Source: Teredinibacter haidensis (lineage in GTDB: Bacteria > Pseudomonadota > Gammaproteobacteria > Pseudomonadales > Cellvibrionaceae). Taken from it: a stretch of 64,000 nucleotides of DNA. The notes beneath the pieces were generated by a model. The model saw only the letters and a list, made by a program, of their open reading frames with translations. It searched no databases and was not told where the DNA came from. Positions 55,310-62,928 of this stretch are shown here, in pieces. Positions within the stretch are counted from its first letter, which is position 1. Each line of letters begins with the position of its first letter. The position numbers were made by a program, and so were the translations under genes. The stretch covers positions 1,798,001-1,862,000 of the forward strand of contig NZ_CP060084.1 of assembly GCF_014211975.1 (NCBI RefSeq), read 5' to 3'.

Positions 55310-57571
55310 CTATCGTTGCGCCCGAGTTAATACCACGCGATAGCCTGTTTCTAAGTCCACAACATAGATGCCTCTGTACTCGACAACATAGGCGATCCCC
55401 TTATCCTCCCAAAGCACTAGATTACGACCTACCGCTATATGATTATCCGCAGAGGGAAAATCACCTGAGCTACCTGAACTAATAAGTGTTTTGTATCCAT
55501 AGGTTTCGCCAACACGAAAGTCTATTCGTAAAATATGACCTCCATCGTAGCCGTATAAGAAATCTCCATTACTTGTTAAATACGACCCATATATTGGACC
55601 CAGCTCTGCGTCATTGGGCCAACTTTCTCCAGCCACTTGTTCGCGATTACCTGTTAACAAATCAAGTTCAACAAGAGCCCATTCACTATCAGCTCTACCA
55701 CCGAGATAAGCCTTCTCGCTTATCGAGTCCACGACAATCGAGGTAATATTTTCGAGCACAACGCCCTGACCGGCGTTCGCGATATCCGAAATAAGTTCTT
55801 TATTACCTGCCACCATATCAACCCTGATAACCGAATATGTAGCTGTACCCACCACCAGATAGGATTCCGCTTCGGTATCCCCCACAAAGATATCCAGCTC
55901 TTTACCATTCCCATAAAGAATACTTGTATCAGGCGAGTCATCATTACTGATAACTGTTCGGTCACCGGTGCCCGCATCAACATCCACAACAAATATTCCC
56001 TGCCCAATCGCGTAAAACTGGTCACCAGTTTCTGAGGGAACATAAACCGTATCAAAAATCCGGTGGTTCAAATCAGCATCCAGTGCATCGGCATTGGGTG
56101 CTGCAGAAAACAGCCGGTAGGCACCCGTTTGCGAGTTTACCGCCCAGATATTCCAGGCATCGTTACTCACAATCAACTCTTCATGGTCGGGGGTAATTTC
56201 AATACTATTTATATAACTGTACGGCAGATTTTCTACCGGAAAACTCACATTTGTTTCCATATTCTGCGTTATCGTTGCCAGTACTTCTGCGGTGCTTTCA
56301 TTACCCACTTCATCGGTGGCAATAACGCTTAGCGGGTTTTCTGTATTGATATCGAGTGGTACTTCTACCAACCAGGTAACGAAGCCATCATCGCTTGCGG
56401 CTTCAACGCCGTTTACGCTTACGCTGGTGATTTCGCTCAGGTCATCGGTGGCGATACCGCGCACCCAGATGCTGGTGCCTTCGGTGAGGGATACCTGGGT
56501 AGGGAAGTGCATTTCTGCAACGGGGGCAGTGTTGTCGATTAGGGTGTTGATGGTGAAGGTATCGCTGATTCCACCCACGGTAAGTACCACATCGGTAGCT
56601 GCCGATGCCAGTGCGGGGGACTGTGCTTTTACGGTGAGTGTTTGGCCTGCCACAACACTGCTTTCTGTAGCCGTGTAGCCGCCGTCATCTATAGCATAGG
56701 TGCCACCCGTGATGGAAACCGACGCGGCATCGTTAATGCCTACGATGGTTACGGTGTTGGAAGTGACTTCTATATCCCGCTCGACGTTATCAACATCTGT
56801 AAAACTAAACACATCCGGCGTTGTATCCTGCGCGAGGGTTGTCACCACAAAATCTGCTGTTACGCCGCCAACCGTTACGGTGGCTGTGGTGGCTGTTGAA
56901 AAGGTAGCTGCAGTTGTTACGGAGAGAGTTAATGTTTGGCCGTTGGTAATGGTGCCGCCCAGGTTGGTGGCGGTGCCGCTACCGATGGCGTAGTCGCCGC
57001 CGGTAATACTCACAGGGGCTGGGCTGTTCAGGCCGGTTATGGTCACGGTGTTGGAGCTGACCGTTGCACCCAGTGCCGCATCGGTTACGGCGCTAAAGCT
57101 AAAGGCTTCGGGTGTGGTGTCTTCGGCGATGGTGGTGAGGGTGAAGCTTTCTATCACGCCACCGATAGTAACGGTTACATCCACTTCACCACTGAAGTTG
57201 CTGCTGGCGACTGCCTGAACCTGCAGGCTTTGGCTGTTTTCAATGATGCCCTGCAAAGCGGTAAATGCACCACCGTCGATAGCATATTCGCCACCGCTAA
57301 TAGTAATAATTGCCGCCGCATCCAAACCGGTAATGGTAAGGGCATCTAGCGTTACGGTTGCACCGGCTTCTGGGCTAACGGCCGGTAAGGTGAAAGAGAA
57401 GGGTTCTGGGGTAGTATCGGGTACCGGTGTAGGCGCTAATGTAGGAATCGGTGTGGGAGTGGGTTTACTGCCTCCACCTCCGCCACCGCAGGCGACCAAC
57501 AGCGAAACCAATAACACTAAAATAACATTTAAAGCAGAACGCTTTGTAAAACCCTGATACGACATAAACAT
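55310..57571 (-). CDS. Modular outer-membrane lipoprotein (copy 3)
   Basis: A 753-aa protein. Residues 1-258 match copy 1 with only a few substitutions (for example GGVIESF for GGVTESF), including lipobox, Pro/Thr linker and two Ig-like repeats. The third repeat (NTVTIVGINDAASVSITGG), the Ig-like domain (HFPTQVSLTEGTSIWVRG) and the propeller-like region (GQGIFVVDVDAGTGDR, YVVDLETGYRVVL) are its own. It heads the most upstream unit of the array. Confidence 0.85.
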   Translation of the reverse strand: MFMSYQGFTKRSALNVILVLLVSLLVACGGGGGGSKPTPTPIPTLAPTPVPDTTPEPFSFTLPAVSPEAGATVTLDALTITGLDAAAIITISGGEYAIDGGAFTALQGIIENSQSLQVQAVASSNFSGEVDVTVTIGGVIESFTLTTIAEDTTPEAFSFSAVTDAALGATVSSNTVTITGLNSPAPVSITGGDYAIGSGTATNLGGTITNGQTLTLSVTTAATFSTATTATVTVGGVTADFVVTTLAQDTTPDVFSFTDVDNVERDIEVTSNTVTIVGINDAASVSITGGTYAIDDGGYTATESSVVAGQTLTVKAQSPALASAATDVVLTVGGISDTFTINTLIDNTAPVAEMHFPTQVSLTEGTSIWVRGIATDDLSEITSVSVNGVEAASDDGFVTWLVEVPLDINTENPLSVIATDEVGNESTAEVLATITQNMETNVSFPVENLPYSYINSIEITPDHEELIVSNDAWNIWAVNSQTGAYRLFSAAPNADALDADLNHRIFDTVYVPSETGDQFYAIGQGIFVVDVDAGTGDRTVISNDDSPDTSILYGNGKELDIFVGDTEAESYLVVGTATYSVIRVDMVAGNKELISDIANAGQGVVLENITSIVVDSISEKAYLGGRADSEWALVELDLLTGNREQVAGESWPNDAELGPIYGSYLTSNGDFLYGYDGGHILRIDFRVGETYGYKTLISSGSSGDFPSADNHIAVGRNLVLWEDKGIAYVVEYRGIYVVDLETGYRVVLTRAQR

Positions 57572-57830
57572 GAATACCCTCTCCCTTTTTTAATACTAAA
57601 GAACCGTAACGCACCCTTTAACGCATGCGCCCGTATTGCTTTTCTCATCCTCGTCCTTTATATCATGGCTTAATAATTAAACGCGCAGATATAACGAACA
57701 CTTTCCTGTTTTTTATGCGAAATAGAGGTAAATCTTTGTATCCCAAACAAAGGAACAAACTCCAAGGGATTGTTCAATGGGGGAAATCAAATATTAGCGA
57801 GAGGCATGTCACGAAATACTAAATATGTGA
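57572..57830 (-). repeat. Conserved leader of lipoprotein copy 3
   Basis: Nearly identical to 50022-50275 over ~250 bp; the match fades near 57865. Confidence 0.8.
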
Positions 57831-58240
57831 GGAAGGTGTTGTTTTAATGCTTGTATGAATAAGCAGTGGCATGAGGCTTTATATTTCCATACCTTCTGGT
57901 ACTGTTTTGACTGGGCGCTTCTGCTTGCCGCACGTTCGCTCAAAATTTTTTAGCGGTTCACTAGCATGGAAAGGAACCAGCCAGGACAACATTCCCCCTG
58001 TTTGATCACAAACAAACCCTCGCCCCACAAACTTTATAATAGGCCCCTGTTGAGGCATTCAAGCAACAACGAACCCTTGGGCTTTGCGTTTCTTTTGTGG
58101 TGACGGTGCTTTTCCTTAAGATCGCTGTATGATTCGGGTATGAATTAGGTGGACAGTTTTTGGCCTATAATAGCCGCCACGGATTATAGGTTTTTTACTG
58201 CCGCTGCATATTTAACTCGAACTTAAACCCAATCGAATTA
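57831..58240. other. Gap between the lipoprotein array and amiB, with an inverted repeat
   Basis: About 410 bases without a gene. An 8-bp inverted repeat CCTATAAT/ATTATAGG with an 11-base loop lies at 58164-58190 and is followed by TTTTTT on the + strand. It would terminate rightward, not leftward, transcription, and may instead hold a TATAAT -10 box. No amiC, amiR or amiS sequence is present. Confidence 0.4.
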
Positions 58241-59269
58241 TTAAATATTGGTTAACACGCAAAATTTACCATCGACAAAACTCACAACAAAATTCTCTTG
58301 TTCTACATTCTCCATCATGGATTTAGCCACTACCGGCCCAAGTTTGGTGTGCATCAAATAGGCTAAATTGCGTGCGCCGTATTCGATATTATAGTAACCG
58401 CCGATTTCTGCCCTTGCGCTATTGTCAATGGTAACTTGAGCATTTTTGGACATTAAGCGTTGATTTATCTTATGCAACTCGATATCAATAATAGAATCAA
58501 CAAACGCATGCCCAAGCGATTTAAAATGCACAATTCGTTCTATGCGATTTAGAAATTCTGGATCAAACCTTTCTTTAAGAGCGCGCTCACTAATTTCTTC
58601 CTGGCCAGAGCCACCGCCAAAAGGCCACCACTTTCGTTTATGTGCTGCCTGGGAATACTCACGCGCACCCACATTGCTGGTCATAAAGATTAAGCTATTA
58701 CTAAAATTTATTTCTTTTGTTCCTCCGGCGATCTTCAACTTTCCCGTATCTAGAATATTTAAAATGCTGCGAACAACCTCGTTACTAGCTTTTTCAATTT
58801 CATCAAAAAGTACAATACCAGGGCGACTGAAGCTTCCCTCTATAGCCTCAACATTGAATAGTGTATACCCTTCTTTACTGCCCACGTACCCCGGCGGGGC
58901 ACCAGTAAGCGCTGCAGCGTAATGCTCCTGCGCCAAGGTATTCATATCGATACGGCAGAAATTTTTGTCATCGCCCAATATGGATTTACTAATTAATTTT
59001 ACTGTTTCTGTTTTACCTACACCCGTAGGGCCTAAAAAGAAGTTAACACTGAGAGGGCGATTGATGTCTGAAAAATCCGCCTTGAGCAAATAGAGTATAT
59101 CGGTCATTGTACCTATTACGTCTTCTTGCCCTACGATATTTTTCCGTAGTTCCTCAATAACTTTTTTAGGATCATACGCAAAGCGTGAAGTCCGCGAGGC
59201 TTTAGCCATAAACTTACGACGAAGAATAAATTCTTGATTCTCAACTATCTTGTCATTTATATACGGCAT
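58241..59269 (-). CDS. amiB: AmiB-like AAA+ ATPase (ClpB/ClpX type)
   Basis: A 342-aa protein counted from ATG 59269; a TTG-started form from 59308 would overlap amiE. One AAA+ module: NIVGQEDVIG, Walker A GPTGVGKT, pore-like GAPPGYVGSKEGY, Walker B IVLFDEIEKA, sensor 1 FMTSN and sensor 2 EYGARNLAYL. These are features of Clp-type unfoldases; no ClpP-docking loop or N-domain was seen. AmiB lies directly behind amiE in the Pseudomonas aeruginosa amidase operon, as here (13 bp), which fixes the name. Its role there is poorly defined, probably chaperone-like. Confidence 0.85.
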   Translation of the reverse strand: MPYINDKIVENQEFILRRKFMAKASRTSRFAYDPKKVIEELRKNIVGQEDVIGTMTDILYLLKADFSDINRPLSVNFFLGPTGVGKTETVKLISKSILGDDKNFCRIDMNTLAQEHYAAALTGAPPGYVGSKEGYTLFNVEAIEGSFSRPGIVLFDEIEKASNEVVRSILNILDTGKLKIAGGTKEINFSNSLIFMTSNVGAREYSQAAHKRKWWPFGGGSGQEEISERALKERFDPEFLNRIERIVHFKSLGHAFVDSIIDIELHKINQRLMSKNAQVTIDNSARAEIGGYYNIEYGARNLAYLMHTKLGPVVAKSMMENVEQENFVVSFVDGKFCVLTNI

Positions 59270-59282
59270 GGCTGCGTCTCGT

Positions 59283-60323
59283 CTAAGCTTCTTTTTCCTT
59301 GCCCTCAAAGGGCAAATTCCCCACAGGACAAGATGCAGTAGTTGCGGTGCTACGCGTGATTTTTTCTACGTCGTCACGAGTTTTCTCAGCATCCAATACC
59401 CAGCTGCGATAGAAATCAAATGGGCAGTCAGCAACGCCCCGATCGCCGTCTCCAGAGTTATGAATTCCGGTATAGCCTCGATGTAACAATTTAAATAGGT
59501 GGTTTTGCGATTGATCATTAGCGCGTGCATCGCGAATTTGGCTTACAGATAATTGTGCATATTGCACCCCCATATCCTCTTCACCACATTCACCCAAAGT
59601 ACGACCATCAAAACCAATTAATGCCGAATGACCAAAATACGAATAAACACCATCAAATCCGGTAGCATTGGCAACGGCGACATAGCTGTTATTCGCCCAA
59701 GCCATGGTTTTGGCCATCATTATTTGTTGCTCTTTAGCGGGGTACATATAGCCTTGACAGCGAATAATAAGTTCGGCGCCTTTCATCGCACAGTCGCGCC
59801 AAATCTCAGGGTAATTGCCGTCGTCACAAATAATCAAACTGATTTTCATGCCCTTAGGGCCTTCGCTTACATAAGTGCTATCGCCAGGGTACCAACCTTC
59901 GATAGGACACCAGGGAATACACTTACGATATTTTTGAACTATTTCACCGTCACTATTAATGAGTACTAACGTGTTATAGGGTGCTTTATTTGGATGCTCT
60001 TCATGTCGTTCGCCCGTTAATGAAAATACGCCCCAAGTATTGGCCTCTTTGCACGCCGCGCTGAATATTGCGGTTTCATCTCCAGGGATTATTGCGGCTG
60101 TGGCCATCATTTCATCGGGGTCGTACATGATACCCATGGTGCTGTATTCCGGAAAAATAACCAGATCCATGCCTGGCAAGCCAATTTTGATACCTTTAAT
60201 CATCTCGGCAATTTTATGAGCATTATCCAAGACCTCGGCTTTGGTATGCAAACTTGGCATTTTATAGTTAACCACCGCTACACCGACGGTATCAGGACTA
60301 CTGGAAATATCACCGTGTCTCAT
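59283..60323 (-). CDS. amiE: Aliphatic amidase AmiE
   Basis: A 346-aa nitrilase-superfamily enzyme, the same length as P. aeruginosa AmiE and, from memory, very similar throughout (MRHGDISSSPDTVGVAVVNY at the start). The Glu-Lys-Cys triad is present: Glu59 in FPEYS, the lysine in KYRKCIPWCP, and the cysteine in IICDDGNYPEIW. It hydrolyses acetamide, propionamide and similar short amides to acid and ammonia in the cytoplasm. AGGGG precedes the ATG. The regulator genes amiC and amiR, and the channel amiS, are missing downstream. Confidence 0.97.
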   Translation of the reverse strand: MRHGDISSSPDTVGVAVVNYKMPSLHTKAEVLDNAHKIAEMIKGIKIGLPGMDLVIFPEYSTMGIMYDPDEMMATAAIIPGDETAIFSAACKEANTWGVFSLTGERHEEHPNKAPYNTLVLINSDGEIVQKYRKCIPWCPIEGWYPGDSTYVSEGPKGMKISLIICDDGNYPEIWRDCAMKGAELIIRCQGYMYPAKEQQIMMAKTMAWANNSYVAVANATGFDGVYSYFGHSALIGFDGRTLGECGEEDMGVQYAQLSVSQIRDARANDQSQNHLFKLLHRGYTGIHNSGDGDRGVADCPFDFYRSWVLDAEKTRDDVEKITRSTATTASCPVGNLPFEGKEKEA

Positions 60324-61281
60324 AAGTTGACCCCTGGGATTACAGATAAATTGATTGAAACAAGTAAAGACTGAACGATAGAAACATTGTGCAACACTGG
60401 GCTAACCAGCGGTATGCGTCTAATGGATACCCAATATGGGTAATTTGACGTATTGGCTTTTGTTACGGGCTGCAAGGTCAACCTGTGTCGGTGAGTCTCT
60501 CGGCTAGTGATAAGGTGCGCCCAAATAAAACGGCTCCCGTAACGAAAAGTGTTGCGCGGCTCATGGGCCGGATCATTGCAATAAGTAAATCACGATCATT
60601 CTCAGTTCGGCTATAGGCCGCAAAGCGGCGGAACCTGTTACGGTTTGTTAGAAAATTCAGAGTATCGAAAAATAAAAAATATTCGGCGCACCCATTATTA
60701 TCTTGGGCTGGCCATCGAGAATATACGGGTGCCTAAATTTTTTCTGGCTTTCAATAAAGCCTTATCGAACACACCAACAGGGTGCGAATCAAGGATTTTA
60801 ATATCGTATGGAATACCGGCCTCATTTATACAACACCCACCCATAAATAGTTTTACGAACCGTGGACAACGGATATCTCTGCGCTTCTTTGTGAACAGGT
60901 ATCCAACCATTGCTCCCCCCAACCTCTCTTTACCAACAGCGCGACCCTGTAGGGTACGGAATATATTCTGTGTAGTGGAATTTTGGATTAAAGCGACATG
61001 AGGGACTGGTAATCCAGTATCGCTATACGAGTTTCCCCGTAGCATTTTGATGAAAAATAGCCTGTAAACACTTGATAAAAAATGGCTTGATTTGGATTTT
61101 TATGATGCTTGCTGTATCAAAGTCAACGGGGAGTTTAACGGCTCGCTACCCCCTCCGAGCAGCAAGGAAAGAGAGCGCTGAACGCAACTTTAAGGGTGAG
61201 CTGTTGAACCGTATTCAATGCGATAGAACCACAGTAAACACTAATCAAATATCCCCGGCTTGCCCCCGCGTTTCTTCAGGC
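60324..61281. other. Gap upstream of amiE without a supported gene
   Basis: About 960 bases. The part near 60324 must hold the amiE promoter; short hairpins (ACCCA-TAT-TGGGT and CGCTGG/CCAGTG) occur there, but they do not match the two-hexaloop ANTAR leader well. Two overlapping open frames, 60645-61001 (+) and 60698-61045 (-, 115 aa), occupy opposite strands. The minus one looks slightly more protein-like but has no recognised motif. Confidence 0.4.
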
Positions 61282-61307
61282 AAAAAAAGCCCGTAGTCAA
61301 GCGGGCG
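61282..61307 (-). terminator. Minus-strand terminator next to a tRNA-like remnant
   Basis: On the minus strand, GCCCG-(8 bases)-CGGGC is followed by TTTTTTT. It lies 28 bases beyond the tRNA-end-like repeat at 61335. Confidence 0.75.
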
Positions 61308-61334
61308 TTCAACCCGTTGATTTAACAACGTTTT

Positions 61335-61355
61335 TGGTGGGGCCTAGCGGGATCG
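61335..61355 (-). repeat. Second copy of the tRNA-Ala 3' end (older att scar?)
   Basis: A 21-base sequence, TGGTGGGGCCTAGCGGGATC plus one more matching base, differs from 61489-61509 at one position. Read on the minus strand it ends in CCA like a tRNA. The similarity stops in the T-loop region, and a terminator follows as for a tRNA gene. Confidence 0.6.
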
Positions 61356-61452
61356 CACTGCTCTTGCGCCATCCATGGCGACCGCAGTATTAGTGCCTCC
61401 TGCACTTCAAACCGAAGCTAAGAACAACTCCGCAGTTAATCTTGGCCAAATA

Positions 61453-61486
61453 AAAAACCCCTGCTCTTTCGAGCAGGGGTTTTTTA
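61453..61486. terminator. Strong bidirectional terminator
   Basis: AAAAAACCCCTGCTC-TTTC-GAGCAGGGGTTTTTT is a 15-bp perfect stem with T-runs on both strands, three bases from the CCA end of the tRNA-Ala remnant. It is probably the original terminator of that tRNA gene. Confidence 0.95.
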
Positions 61487-61488
61487 TT

Positions 61489-61538
61489 TGGTGGAGCCTA
61501 GCGGGATCGAACCGCTGACCTCAACACTGCCAGTGTTT
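61489..61538 (-). pseudogene. 3' half of tRNA-Ala(GGC), probable att site
   Basis: Read on the minus strand: an anticodon loop CTGGCAG (anticodon GGC) with a four-of-five paired stem, GAGGTC variable region, T-arm AGCGG-TTCGATC-CCGCT, acceptor strand AGGCTCC, discriminator A and CCA. The T70 position fits the G3-U70 alanine identity pair. The 5' half is absent; the sequence towards 61691 is unrelated. A tRNA 3' half beginning at the anticodon arm, 153 bases from an integrase start, is the usual product of tyrosine-integrase insertion. Confidence 0.8.
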
Positions 61539-61662
61539 GGAAAACCATATCACGATACATCACGCCATATAATATAGTATATTTAACCTATTGTTTTAAT
61601 TGACTATTTAGTAATATTTCTGCATCTTAGTATCACGTCATACCACACCATAAAACCTGATT

Positions 61663-61684
61663 TGCTAACCCAGATGCTAACCCA
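61663..61684. repeat. Direct repeats upstream of the integrase (possible arm-type sites)
   Basis: TGCTAACCCA occurs twice, at 61663-61672 and 61675-61684, just before the integrase ATG. Similar CACG-ATA/TCATACC repeats occur at 61550-61650. Integrase arm-binding or excisionase sites are commonly placed so. Confidence 0.45.
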
Positions 61685-61690
61685 AATACA

Positions 61691-62899
61691 ATGCAGACAT
61701 ACAAATTCACAAAAGACTGGCTGCTAAAAACAGCCGTATTAACCCCAGATAAACGCACCGAATACAGGGATGCGGAGAACCGCTTTTTAAGGCTTGTGGT
61801 GCACCCTTCGGGCAGGTCCAAGCTCTGTGTCTATAAGTGCCCTAAAGGAAGCCGTAGCGCTGTCCGCGTGGCCTTGCCGTTCAGTGTTAATCAAGCAATG
61901 CCCAATATGCAGCGTATTCGCTCTGAAGCGAGCCAGATCATCGCTAAACTTGACCAGGGAATAAACCCAAACAGTGCTCGAAAGTCATTTGATCGCACAC
62001 TGACCTTGCATGAGGGGCTTGAAAACTACCTTAAACAGTCAACCAATACTCCTAGGGTGATCGATAACTGGCGTCATGCTGTAGAACACCACTTATCTAA
62101 CTGGCTCAACAAGCCGCTTGCTGATATCTGTACCCCCCAAAAAATTTACTCAATGCACCGATCTCTTATCGAACGGATTGCTGAAGAAAATATAAAGCGT
62201 GGTAAAGCAGGTGATGGTGGTGTAGGCGCGAACGAGGTAATGAAAAAGCTTCGTAGAGTTCTGAGTTTTAATCGAGCCCTAAGCGGAGGTGGTGAGCTTC
62301 CTAGATGGCCAGCTGAAGAGCTAGGGCCTAACGGGCTTAAGATGTGGATCGAACAAAAGCCTAGAATCCGTAGAATACACAGAGAGGAATTTCCCGCGTT
62401 CTGGGAAGTTCTGCACCAATTGGAATGCCCAATGCAGCGTGATTTGTTCAAGTTTATGCTGCTAACCGGCTGCCGTTCTTCAGAAGCGCGCGGTCTTCAC
62501 ACCAAAGATGTAAACCAATTACGGAAAACCGTAACATTTTGCAAGACCAAGAACGGCAAAGACCACACCTTACCTCTAACGGCTACCTTACATAAATTAA
62601 TCAACGAAAGGATTTCCGAATCAGTTGATAGCCGCCTTTTTCCAGTGGCTGAACCAAAGACTGTTACAAAGCACATAAAGAGAGCATGCGGACTACATAT
62701 TACGCCTCACGATCTTCGCAGAACATTCGCTGGTTTAGCTGAAGCGGCAGGCATAGGTTCAACCACAAAGAAAGATCTGCTGAATCACCTTTCGGGAAGA
62801 GACGTGACTGATGATTACTCTGGCAGGTCAGATGAGCAACAACTTAGAGTGGCATTGACAAAAATTGAAGATTTGATGTTAGTCTTATCGAAAACATAA
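61691..62899 (+). CDS. Tyrosine recombinase (island integrase)
   Basis: A 402-aa protein: N-terminal arm-binding domain (FLRLVVHPSGRSKLCVYK, typical of the DUF4102/P4-type start), a SAM-like core-binding domain (about 100-215) and a C-terminal catalytic domain. Catalytic residues visible are Arg in TGCRSSEARGL, Lys in KTKNGKDHTLPL, His/Arg in TPHDLRRTF, His in LLNHLSGRD and the nucleophile Tyr in DDYSG. It lies beside a tRNA-Ala 3' half and should integrate and excise the island there. No clear ribosome binding site is seen before the ATG. Most likely reads into the cargo gene 29 bp downstream. Confidence 0.95.
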   Translation: MQTYKFTKDWLLKTAVLTPDKRTEYRDAENRFLRLVVHPSGRSKLCVYKCPKGSRSAVRVALPFSVNQAMPNMQRIRSEASQIIAKLDQGINPNSARKSFDRTLTLHEGLENYLKQSTNTPRVIDNWRHAVEHHLSNWLNKPLADICTPQKIYSMHRSLIERIAEENIKRGKAGDGGVGANEVMKKLRRVLSFNRALSGGGELPRWPAEELGPNGLKMWIEQKPRIRRIHREEFPAFWEVLHQLECPMQRDLFKFMLLTGCRSSEARGLHTKDVNQLRKTVTFCKTKNGKDHTLPLTATLHKLINERISESVDSRLFPVAEPKTVTKHIKRACGLHITPHDLRRTFAGLAEAAGIGSTTKKDLLNHLSGRDVTDDYSGRSDEQQLRVALTKIEDLMLVLSKT

Positions 62900-62928
62900 C
62901 AAAAATTTTAGCTTAGGGCTGTCACGGT

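Noticed and set aside
49386..57557. Plus-strand frames of 137-139 aa and 104 aa repeated at each lipoprotein gene
   Set aside because: They recur only because they are antisense to the identical constant region of the three lipoproteins.
58164..58190. Inverted repeat as the terminator of amiB
   Set aside because: The T-run is on the plus strand, the wrong side for a minus-strand gene.
60324..60500. ANTAR-type antitermination leader upstream of amiE
   Set aside because: Small hairpins exist, but the paired hexaloop pattern is not convincing and no amiR gene is present.
60645..61045. Overlapping opposite-strand frames of 118 and 115 aa
   Set aside because: They compete for the same bases, neither shows a family motif, and neither has a good ribosome binding site.
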